From Halichondria panicea (lineage: Eukaryota; Porifera; Demospongiae; Suberitida; Halichondriidae), in assembly GCF_963675165.1 (NCBI RefSeq), contig NC_087380.1:4896571-4960570 (forward strand): 64,000 bases of DNA, read 5' to 3'. Numbering within the stretch: position 1 is the stretch's first letter; every line of letters starts with the position of its first letter. Positions 1 to 8,829 of this stretch are shown in pieces. Both the position numbers and the translations under genes were made by a program. The notes beneath the pieces are model-generated. The model did not search any database, had not been told where the DNA came from, and saw nothing but the letters and a program-made list of their open reading frames with translations.

Positions 1-677
1 GTAATACTAAATCTTCACCGCTCGCATTTTTACAAAACTTTGTTTTGCAATTTGTACTTCATAAAAACCCTAGCTCTTAACATTGACACCTCATGCAGTT
101 CCTAAGAATGCACCAGATGCGATATCAGACAGTCTAAAAACAAATGTTCCTTGGGAAGAATACCCCTAGACCCCCCTAGATGGCAGCACACAGATATCCG
201 GCTTGCCCCCCCTATCAATTTTTTCTGTATCAAAAGCCTAGCATATACTCTTGCTAATAGTCTTTCCGCGAAAGTTTATACCCTCGAAATATCCCCGGCT
301 ATACGGTATGCCATAGATTGAACTTGAAACTCTTCCGTGTAGTTGCTTAGTGGTTTAAATGTTGTCACAGTTGATAGAAGTGTTGTTGTTTAGGCTCAGT
401 GTGAATGCTGCAACCTTTCAATCGCCTTTCTGCAATAATTAAGTTTGTCTGTTATTTGTAGTTTTAAAGTTTCTGTTTTCTTACATTTGAATGTTGGTGC
501 TTGTCGCTGTGTTCACCCAACTTGTAAGTAGTCAGCACGTACACACGTTGGCATTTAAACTCTTCAAGTAATTGTTGACAATGGGGTATCGTAACAACAT
601 AACAAAGTCCCGGCCAACGCTTAAGTTATGACTTATGGAAAGAACTTGTGTTGATTGAACTGTTCACCTTAACGCGG
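1..677. other. Gene-free repeat-bearing DNA at the window start
   Basis: No supported gene. Around 262-307 lies the right half of a small inverted-repeat element of the 'CTATACGGTA' terminus family that recurs several times in the window. The rest is AT-rich sequence without an open frame that I can support. Confidence 0.6.
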
Positions 678-780
678 TAGAGGAAGTATGACATGCATGA
701 GCAATTAGGCTTGATTAATGCTGAGTCAGCTAATCAAGTCTTATAATTAGACAATGCTCCTGCGTGTCGTACCTCCTCTG
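678..780. mobile_element. Miniature inverted-repeat element, Mutator-like type, 103 bp
   Basis: The ends TAGAGGAAGTATGACATGCA and, read from the other side, CAGAGGAGGTACGACACGCA are imperfect inverted repeats, and most of the element folds back on itself. It is flanked by TTAACGCGG (669-677) and TTAACGTGG (781-789), a 9 bp target duplication with one mismatch. Long inverted ends plus a 9 bp duplication are typical of Mutator-like elements. It shares the CAGAGGAGG end with the larger element at 34691-36476. It has no coding capacity, so it must be non-autonomous. Confidence 0.75.
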
Positions 781-925
781 TTAACGTGGTAGGCATAGAT
801 TTTTGAGCGTGTTATTTGCAATGGATATTCAAGTCAACATTTCAAGTGCGAAGTATCTTTATAGCTTAATCAAATAGAGCTGAGTTTAAGCTTCAAAATG
901 ATACCAAGATGGCCTAGCGCTTCGA

Positions 926-1790
926 GAATGAAAGCACCGTGGGTGCTGATGCCTCGGTGGAGGTGCCAAAGCTACATAACATAAAACTACTAAAGTCTAT
1001 ATTTGTGTTGAGTTTGACCTTCATAAAGTTATCATAACTTTGTCATACTTCACTGAAATTCAAAGTTTCATATATACCATTGGATTCCTTGTTAAAAAGC
1101 GCTTCTCCTATATGCTGTAGAGCTAGTAAGCTCCAACCAGCTAAAAGTTAGTATTTTCCATGTAGACGTCCCAGGCATACTTGTCCACCACATAAAGCAT
1201 AAATGAAGCCATAATTGACCACATAAATTCCGGGGTTGAACTCAATGCAAATAGACTTCCACCACATAAAGCATAAATGAAGCCATAATTGACCACATAA
1301 ATTCCGGGGTTGAACTCAATGCAAATAGACTTTAATATACACACATTGATTATTATGAACATTTTTAATTTTGCTGCATGCAGAATCACAGGAAAACTCA
1401 AAGAGTGGGTAATGATCGACCATGATTGTTGTTAAAAACGATTGATACCAAAAGTTCAAGTCTAAAATTAATGGCTGCAAGTCAGCAGAGTTTTGCAGCT
1501 CTCTTCGCACTCTTGCAGCTACCAATAGCTAGTGTTCTAGTGCAGAGCTCACTGCTAAGTAGAGTAGCAACACTCGGTGAACAAGTTTTGTTACGGACTC
1601 TTCTGAAAAGGCTCCGATGGCATTCCAAGTAAGCAAAACTATCAAGAACGAAGCTTTATTTTGCAAGTCCACAAATACGAATCCAAGAAAGCATGACTAG
1701 AAACTTTTACTTGCATTTCATTGATCCTTGAGCAGCTGTAACAGTCTACACACACACACACACACAAACACACTATCGTGTACCTCGCTT
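926..1790 (-). repeat. Dispersed repeat family R1, copy A
   Basis: This stretch matches the sequence at 63519-64000 and, on the opposite strand, 40736-41472. Shared landmarks in order are the block GTGCTGATGCCTCGGTGGAG, the phrase GGTAATGATCGACCATGATT, the phrase CACTCTTGCAGCTAC, the phrase AGAGTAGCAACACTCGGTGA and a CA dinucleotide run (about 1750-1767). No open frame of substance is conserved between copies, so it looks non-autonomous. It contains a later 74 bp tandem duplication at 1185-1332. Confidence 0.7.
1185..1332. repeat. Perfect tandem duplication, two 74 bp units
   Basis: The unit starting CCACCACATAAAGCATAAAT at 1185 repeats at 1259 with no difference I can see. This is a recent local duplication or an assembly artefact. 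It lies inside repeat R1 copy A and is not present in the other copies. Confidence 0.9.
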
Positions 1791-2052
1791 GCGCATGCGC
1801 ACCGGGGCATAATAAATGTCTTCATATAAAAGATAGTCAGTGTGTAAGGGCCAAAACTTTGCAGGAATGCAGATAGAATAAAAGTATAGCTTTGGAGTGA
1901 TTAATAGTCTTCTATGAAATGTGTCTATAAAAGGCGTCTGTAACACTTTTAAGTAAAAAAAAAAACAGAGCACCATCACCAGCTCTCTTTTTATTACTCA
2001 TTCCGTATTCCGTTCCACATTCCAGCTTTTACACTAACCCATTAAAAACCGA

Positions 2053-2500
2053 TAATTATGCCTCGAGGCGTAGCCGCATGAGGGATACGGTTAAGCTGTG
2101 TGAGTGTGTGTGTGTCTGTTTCAGCTGTAACTTCTCAACGGTTGCAATGTGACGAAAACTAACGGCTTCTAGCCACGTTCTCTTGGATTAGCAAACTAAA
2201 CCTTCTTTCTCGAGTTATGGCTAGTTTGACTCACATTGAAGGCTGTTGCAGTCTCTTCAGATTCTTTCATAGCATCATCTGTTCGCACAAACTTTCTAGT
2301 ATAGTATTCAGCTTATGAGTTAGCCTTGCACTAAAGTGCTAGCTGCAAGAGTCAGAAAGAGCTGCTAAAGAGGCTAGCTATTTTAGTAGCCACTATTAAC
2401 TGTGGACACCCCTTTCTTGTAAAACAATCAAAGCACATTGCAAATTATTTACCTCCTAGTGAAAGCAAAAACATGGCGAGAGGCATTAGCAAACGCACTC
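2053..2500 (+). repeat. Dispersed repeat family R1, copy B
   Basis: It opens with TGCCTCGAGGCGTAGCCGCA, followed by a GT-rich tract. The body contains TTCTCGAGTTATGGCTAGTT, and it ends with AAAACATGGCGAGAGGCATT. The same series is found at 52684-53510, and in diverged form at 40736-41472 and (reverse) 17092-17256. It appears to be a subfamily of R1 with a different right end. Confidence 0.65.
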
Positions 2501-2932
2501 TTGCAACATTCGTTTCATCTATTATGACATTGTGTGATGCACCTCGTGCCTTTTCTTATAGATAGAAGAGTTAATAAAAGTGGTCATTGTCCTGCATGCT
2601 AGCTGCCTGTACCTATGCTACTAGTATGCCTTTACTAGTGTCCACCAAGATTATGGTCAAGGCAGCTGTATATAAGGTGGTAGTATAATACCTCAATTTT
2701 TAATTATTTTACACACTAAGATGTAAAGAGGCGAGGCAGGAAGTTTTCACCCCACCCATTTCATTGATATGCCTGAGTAACAAGTGATTTACCCCTAGTC
2801 CTAATAATGGCTTTGCTTCCCATTGCAATTTAACACCTGTGAAGTATGTTGTCGTAGGTAACCCATTGTTAGTGACAGTTATAATTATGCTATAATTCTA
2901 TTGACTATCACAAGTGTCTCTGCCTTCTCACA
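2501..2932. other. Upstream region of the polyamine-oxidase-like gene
   Basis: AT-rich intergenic DNA. No TATA box or other promoter element stands out enough to be called, and no open frame is supported. Confidence 0.4.
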
Positions 2933-4399
2933 ATGGTTGCTGGTGTTCACCAAATCCAAATTTTATTAGTTTTATCCATTATTATTGGACTAAATGGAAA
3001 CTCAGTGGAGCCTTCATGTTCTAAAATGGATGCTGATGTGTTGATTCTAGGAGCTGGGATGGCAGGAATCAGTGCTGCTAAAACTCTCAGTGATGCTGGG
3101 GTAAAGAACCTCATTATTCTTGAAGGGAGAAGTGAAATAGGAGGCAGAATTCGAAGTGAGGTTTTGGAGGCGACTGGTGTACGAGTAGAGCTTGGAGCTA
3201 ACTGGATAGAGGATCTTGATCCTAATAATCTAAACTCCCATCCTCTTTGGCAATTGGCCAAACAGTGTGGGGGTTTGGCTGGTAACTTTCAAGATGGTGT
3301 AATATTTGGACCTATTCATGCTTTTGATGACCATAAAAGGAATCTAACTGCAAACAGTACATTCTTGTCACGTTTGAATCATTGGGAAAATGTCGGTCAT
3401 GACATCAAATCATACCTTACGAATGCAACTAAGAATCATGATCATCTTTTAGACGTTTCCGCTCGTCAGGCACTGCAGCAGTTTGGATGGGTTCCAGAAA
3501 CCGCAATTGATAAAGCTATTGAATGGTTAGGATTTGACTGGGAATGTGCATGTCCTCCTGAGAATGGCTCTTTTCTGTTCAGCTTTCCGATGTCCCGTGA
3601 CTACATGTACTTCGTTACAGATCAAAAGCAAGGATATGTGAAGCTCGTCCATTGCCTTGCAGACAGCTTTTTATCGCCTCTTGACAATCGTCTTCATCTT
3701 GGTAGTACTGTCCAGGAAGTTAAGTGGTACTCTGGTGACCAGTGTGTGTGTGTAACTACTATCGAGAGTGGAGTAAATAAGGAGTATTGTGCTGCTTCAG
3801 CTGTGTTGACATTTGCTATCGGAGTTCTCAAAAGTGATCATGTTGTGTTCAACCCCCCACTACCAAGCCCGAAGCTAGAGGCTATTTCCAAGATTGGGGA
3901 TGGATACTACCTGAAACTTTTTGTAGAGTTTAGTGAAGTATTTTGGGACAAAGACAAAGTTCCAACTATTTTACATGTCAGCTCCAACAAAGGTTATTAT
4001 GCCCACTTTCAGTCACTGGCACAGAACTTACCTGGAAATCCACCTATTCTTATCGCCACCTTAATTGGAGAATATGCCATTAAAGCATACACACTATCAA
4101 ATTCCCAAATCAAATCTCAAGTCACCGAAGTTCTCAGAAATATATTTGGTCCTTCTGTTCCAGAGCCGATAGCTATTACGGTTCCCGATTGGGGTGTCAA
4201 CTCATTGTATAATGGCATGTACAGTTATCGGTCGTATGGATTCACCCAATCAGACCTCGATGCCCTACGAATTAATGCTGGCTCTCTATACTTTGCTGGT
4301 GAGGCACTTGTCAATGATGGCGAGTACGGTTTTGTACACAGTGCACTGAAGTCTGGCATTGAAACTGCTGAGGAGATTCTAAAAAGAGGTCATGTTTGA
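2933..4399 (+). CDS. Secreted polyamine-oxidase-like flavin amine oxidase
   Basis: Single-exon gene of 488 codons with an ATG start. Residues about 1-23 form a hydrophobic signal peptide. Residues about 34-52 hold the FAD-binding Rossmann motif (VLILGAGMAGISAAKTL), followed by GGRI near 69. The family's C-terminal FAD signature is visible as LYFAGEALVNDGEYGFVHSA near 450. The length and order match the polyamine/spermine oxidase and lysine-specific demethylase superfamily, which oxidises secondary amines and releases hydrogen peroxide. The signal peptide and several N-x-S/T sites suggest an extracellular or vesicular enzyme, like plant apoplastic polyamine oxidases. The exact substrate (spermine, spermidine or N-acetyl forms) cannot be told from sequence. 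The absence of introns could reflect retroposition or transfer, but codon use looks ordinary. Confidence 0.88.
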   Translation: MVAGVHQIQILLVLSIIIGLNGNSVEPSCSKMDADVLILGAGMAGISAAKTLSDAGVKNLIILEGRSEIGGRIRSEVLEATGVRVELGANWIEDLDPNNLNSHPLWQLAKQCGGLAGNFQDGVIFGPIHAFDDHKRNLTANSTFLSRLNHWENVGHDIKSYLTNATKNHDHLLDVSARQALQQFGWVPETAIDKAIEWLGFDWECACPPENGSFLFSFPMSRDYMYFVTDQKQGYVKLVHCLADSFLSPLDNRLHLGSTVQEVKWYSGDQCVCVTTIESGVNKEYCAASAVLTFAIGVLKSDHVVFNPPLPSPKLEAISKIGDGYYLKLFVEFSEVFWDKDKVPTILHVSSNKGYYAHFQSLAQNLPGNPPILIATLIGEYAIKAYTLSNSQIKSQVTEVLRNIFGPSVPEPIAITVPDWGVNSLYNGMYSYRSYGFTQSDLDALRINAGSLYFAGEALVNDGEYGFVHSALKSGIETAEEILKRGHV

Positions 4400-4763
4400 T
4401 CTCACAGCTTCGTTGCTTTGTCATGTGAAATTGTGTATTTAATTTGCTTTCCTTGTGTTGCATGTTGCTTACATGTACATGTACTATAATTACTGTACGA
4501 TCAATGGTCAAGTTAAATTGTTAGCTCTAGTGACCTGTTAGCAGTCAACCAAACTTGGCTTTTGTTATGTTATCAATTTTTGTGATAAGATTTAATTAAC
4601 ACATTAGGGATCTACCCTGGTGGGGTGACTTTTGCAAAACATGTGAGTCAGCAGATTTAGTGATCTAGAGCATGCAATACACTCAGCATGTGAATTAATG
4701 CTGCATGTAGGTAGAAATCTATTGTTATAGACAGTTGTTTTGAACAGTGTGAATGACTTCTCT
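4400..4763. other. Intergenic region between two single-exon genes
   Basis: AT-rich spacer of about 360 bases. A possible splice acceptor (TTGTTATAG, ending about 4730) could belong to a 5' untranslated exon of the downstream gene. Nothing else is evident. Confidence 0.4.
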
Positions 4764-6008
4764 ATGTCTCAAGCGGAGTTGGACAGAGTAAGCGTGTGTC
4801 CTAGTAAATGTTATCTGTCAGGAGATGGCCATTGGAGGGCTACCATCTCTAGACCAGCGTATTTCAGTCTCCATTTGGTAGCAATTGATGGATCTCCATA
4901 TGTAGAGCCTGTCCCCCCCAGAGATATATCCTGTCAACTTGTTTCCACAGTTAATGGCCGGACAAAGTACGTCCGACCACGGCTTGTCACTATTAAAGCG
5001 AGATCCCAATACGAGTTTTCATACACAATGACACACACTTCTCCTGAGGCTACATTGTTCATCAAGGTAAATGGGGACGATGTGGCAGGCTGCCCTTGCT
5101 CTGTTGCATTGAGTGTGCCTATAGCACTCCATGCTATAAACTCTGGGCCAGTGGAGGTGATGGGAGATTTAGACTCACCGTATGCCATTGCTGTACAAAG
5201 TGACCGGAAGAGAGTTGTTACAGAGTGTGATAAAGTATGCATATACGATCATGATGGTGTTAAAGAAATAACAATAGGATCGAAAGGGGGAAGCTCTGGG
5301 CAGTTTAACTACCCACATGGGATCACTGTGGATGCTACTGACAATATGTACGTTGCAGATTCAGGCAACCACAGGATTCAGAAGTTTTCTAAGTCTGGCG
5401 AGTTTTTAGCATCAGTTGGTCAAGAAGGCAAGAAAACATTGCAGTTTAAGAATCCTCAAGGTGTTTTTATCGATGTCATCACACGGAAAATATTTGTAGC
5501 AGACACTGGAAATCACAGATTGCAAGTACTTCATAATGACTTATCGTTTTCGCATGTATTTGGTAAGAAAGGAAGTGGACCAGGCCATTTCAATCACCCC
5601 AGCGATGTGTGCGTGTCACTTACTAGCTTTGTCTATGTTGCCGACACGGACAATAATCGAATACAGGTACTAAATGTAGATGGCAGCTTTGTGAGACTGT
5701 TTGGACATGTAGGTAGCCCTGAGCGATGCTTAGATAAACCACTGGGGATAGCTGTGGATTGTATGGACACTGCAATTGTCACAAGCTCATTAAATCATCG
5801 TGTGTTCATTTTTGATCCTCACGGAAATATCCTGCTCATTCTTGGTAAAAGAGGAGATTTTGGACAGTTGAGGCGAAGTCAGTGCAGAGAGCTAATGTGT
5901 GGAGGTGGTGTTGGGGAGTATAGTGTGCCAACAGGTGTGACCATCGATACTGGTGGATTTGTTTATGTTATAGATAGGATAAACAAACGTATGCAGATGT
6001 ATCTGTGA
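4764..6008 (+). CDS. Filamin-repeat/NHL-repeat protein without a RING domain
   Basis: Single-exon gene of 414 residues. The first ATG in frame is at 4764 (MSQAELDR); the frame is open a little further upstream but only through non-ATG codons. Residues about 10-112 form a filamin/ABP280-type Ig repeat. Residues about 130-414 hold NHL repeats with recurring elements such as FNYPHGITVD, NMYVADSGNHRIQKF, KIFVADTGNHRLQVL and FVYVADTDNNRIQVL, making a six-bladed propeller likely. This order matches the C-terminal half of TRIM-NHL proteins (TRIM2/3/71), but RING, B-box and coiled coil are absent and no upstream exon encoding them is visible. Without a RING it is unlikely to be a ubiquitin ligase itself. 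NHL propellers bind RNA or proteins, so an adaptor or RNA-binding role is an inference. Confidence 0.82.
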   Translation: MSQAELDRVSVCPSKCYLSGDGHWRATISRPAYFSLHLVAIDGSPYVEPVPPRDISCQLVSTVNGRTKYVRPRLVTIKARSQYEFSYTMTHTSPEATLFIKVNGDDVAGCPCSVALSVPIALHAINSGPVEVMGDLDSPYAIAVQSDRKRVVTECDKVCIYDHDGVKEITIGSKGGSSGQFNYPHGITVDATDNMYVADSGNHRIQKFSKSGEFLASVGQEGKKTLQFKNPQGVFIDVITRKIFVADTGNHRLQVLHNDLSFSHVFGKKGSGPGHFNHPSDVCVSLTSFVYVADTDNNRIQVLNVDGSFVRLFGHVGSPERCLDKPLGIAVDCMDTAIVTSSLNHRVFIFDPHGNILLILGKRGDFGQLRRSQCRELMCGGGVGEYSVPTGVTIDTGGFVYVIDRINKRMQMYL

Positions 6009-6675
6009 CGGCTGGTCGGTCGCTTTTGTCAATGAGGTATGCAGGGTATTTATTATCATTCTCTGGTACATTGTTATACCTGTATGCCATGGTTATAGAG
6101 AAGTAAGTTTTGTAACAAACCTCGTGAAGACGCATTAACCATCAACCTGCCAGTGTGCACTTGCCAATATGCTAAGTTAGGTATGGAATGCTAGGCAAAA
6201 CGCGTTTTGACTCTAATAATTATTATACTTAATATCAAAGTTTGTTTTCATAGTGGTCCCCAGCTCCCAGGGGAGGTATGACAGGAAGTGGTGTCAAAGT
6301 ACGTGTATGTTTAGCATCGAATCCAAATCACCCTTTAGTTCAGGTTTATTATCGCTGTAGGCCACACAGAAGGAACAAACATTGTCAAGTATATAGTGTT
6401 GTACATAAATAGCAAGGCTAATTGTAGCTTCTCTGTATTCTAAATGAGTGAATATCTCGTCAGTTCACCTCGATATCAACGATTTAGTGTATGAAAGATC
6501 TAGGGTCGAATTATTATATCCCCAATCTTTGTAGAATGACTTCATTCTGATAAGCAGTAAGGTACATAATGTACATGGAGAATAAATGTAAAGTCGACAA
6601 GAATTATAAACTAGATCACGTGTTGTGTCGGACCTCCTCTGTGTCCCTCCATGTTTGAATCTTGGTAGAACTACT
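6009..6675. other. Gene-free spacer
   Basis: No coding sequence is supported. Near 6615-6640 is an isolated terminus (GTCGGACCTCCTCTG) resembling the end of the Mutator-like miniature element at 678-780, without a visible partner. Confidence 0.45.
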
Positions 6676-6899
6676 CAGCAGGAGGCCGTAACCACTTGAC
6701 CTTAGCTAATTGAGGTCATTAATTGCAAACTATCCAATTTTGCTCAGAAGCAGGCGTAAAATTCTGTGCTTTTATGATCTCGAACTCGAGGCTAGCACAA
6801 GAGCAAGGACTTGTATCTCAGCTTTTTGCGAAAATATAGGGTGCAGAAAACCAATTAGTGACCTTTTTAGCTAAGGTCAAGTGGTTCCAGCCTCCTCTG
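6676..6899. mobile_element. Inverted-repeat element, CAGAGGAGG-end family, 224 bp
   Basis: The left end reads CAGCAGGAGGCCGTAACCAC and continues CTTGACCTTAGCTAA. The right end, read inward, is CAGAGGAGGCTGGAACCACT and continues TGACCTTAGCTAA. The inverted ends extend for about 45 bases. A further single terminus of the same type lies at 34302-34344. No clear target duplication remains, but the family resemblance to 34691-36476 is strong. Confidence 0.7.
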
Positions 6900-8829
6900 G
6901 TAGTTACCGTACTTAGCGTGAGCCTCAAAAAGCATTTCATGCATTGAATACATTTCGTAGGTTGACTGCTTACCGGAAACGGAAGCACTCCCAGGTCACG
7001 CCTTCCATCTTCGTTTAATTTTAATTAACGAAAAATGTTCGTGACTCTCAAAAATGTCGCGCTGTACGGTAGTATACTGTTCCTAATCGTAAACATGTTC
7101 CACAAATTCTCTATTTGAACATTTGGTAGTAACTACTAGCTGTTGCTAATCGGAAGCATTGTTATTCCACAACTTATATGATATATAAATATGCTCAGTG
7201 AGGCTGCCTCTACATTTGTACAGTTTCCACATCCTTGATGCTAGTTTGTATGAAGGGATTGCATTCAATGCCTGTGTAGGTGTTGGAGGAAGTAGAAGTG
7301 TGGGAGAGTATGGCCAGGAAAGGAAAGGGCCACCTATTTCGTTGCTACAAGGTCAAGCTCAGCTTCCTGCCATCCCAATACTACAAGGTCAGACTTATAA
7401 ATATTGAGTGATGGATATAATTATGATCACACTAACAGTGTACTAAAGTTATCTGGTCAATCGGTCACACTTTTTACAACAGTGCAATAAAAATTCAGCT
7501 TAGCTTTTTAGCTCTTTGTGCTGTTGATCTTGTTAGTAGAGAGTTCTTCAAGTAAGGGTATGGATTATGCAGCTGACTAAATAATAGTTAGACACTGTTT
7601 TGAAAGTGTCTACGTGATTTAGGAGCCTAAGGCACTGCTTTAGTATCCCAAGCGAGGGTGCTACAAGTGCCTGACGGCTTCTAAATCACATGAACACCAA
7701 CAAAACAACAAAACAGTGTCTAACTCATTTAGATACTTGTGCACATGCGAAAGAACGTTAATTTTTAGGTAGTTGCAGAGCTAAAAGCTCTGGTACTGTA
7801 GGTACATGTAAGCTGCAATTAGTACATTAATTGAAGTGTGGGCGGACCTATAATTATATCAGCAATAATTGAACGTCCCAGGTCTAGACCCAGTCCTTAA
7901 CACACCTGCAGAGGAGATTGGTCATGATCATTAGGTAGTCTTCTTATTTGTAGCCTTTATACTAGTATACGGAGGCAGTAATTACGATTAGAATTTTGAA
8001 AGTGGTACCGTGCCCTCGCGAAATAAGCCTATCTTGAATAAACGCCCATCCTATCGTTTGCTTCAAACTTCTTGCACAAGAGTATTTTGACTCGATTATA
8101 CGCCCACCCAGAATGAAGAGTTTAAGCATGTGCAGTAGCTAAATGCCACATGTTTAGTATTAGTTTTAGTGAAGAAAGCAAGTTTTATACTCCTTGCTGG
8201 ACCTAGATCAGACATGTAAGTTTCTCTGTGTGGATCTGTTTGCCCTTGAAGATGTATTATGCAGGGAACAACTAGTCGTATATGCAGAGACTTAGAAAGG
8301 GAACAATTAACACAAATCTGAGAACAAAGTCATCACTTAGGCCAATTTTGCAGATTACTTGCCTTGGTTTTCTGAAACAAAGTACCTGATAGCTCTGTAC
8401 GAGTATGACCTACCATCCTTTGGGAAGTTCCTGCTGCTACGTATATCTGATTAGCAACGAATGGAGTCAGAGTCCACTTTTTCATGTTCATTCTTATCAT
8501 CATACTCGCATATACTCATGCATTAGGTTATAACATTGTTGTTGTCAATGAAATGTTCATACTATGTATTGAAATGAAATACAATGTAGTTAGAACCTAC
8601 TAATTGTGCTATGCTGTGCACATGTGTGTATATAGAGATGCACTAGAAATTGTTTGCTGTGGAGTTACATTAATTGTCCCTAATTTATCGTCACACTTTC
8701 ATTGGACTGTTGGCCAAATTTTAATTGTGAACCACCTAACCGTAATTATGTACTTTGACTCTTGGTTTGATATTGTTGTTGACAAACTCATGCATTCCTT
8801 TTCCCTTCATAATTGACACCCCCACACAG
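6900..8829. other. Long non-coding stretch upstream of the first visible POLR1A exon
   Basis: No exon of POLR1A or any other gene could be recognised here. The stretch contains a small inverted-repeat element (7587-7724) and otherwise AT-rich DNA. The sequence just before 8830 carries an in-frame stop and ends in a good splice acceptor (CCCACACAG), so it behaves as intron. Confidence 0.5.
7587..7724. mobile_element. Small inverted-repeat element, 138 bp
   Basis: The ends GTTAGACACTGTTTT and AAAACAGTGTCTAAC are perfect inverted repeats. Inner blocks GTGATTTAG and CTAAATCAC pair too. A half copy with TTAGACACTGTTT is at about 28296-28330. No target duplication is clear. Confidence 0.65.

Noticed and set aside
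1426..1632. 68-codon frame on the plus strand in the 5' region
   Set aside because: It lies in repeat family R1, copies of which at 40736 and 63519 break the frame.
7198..7407. 69-codon plus-strand frame between the NHL gene and POLR1A
   Set aside because: No ATG start in context, no recognisable domain, no matching splice sites to POLR1A exons.
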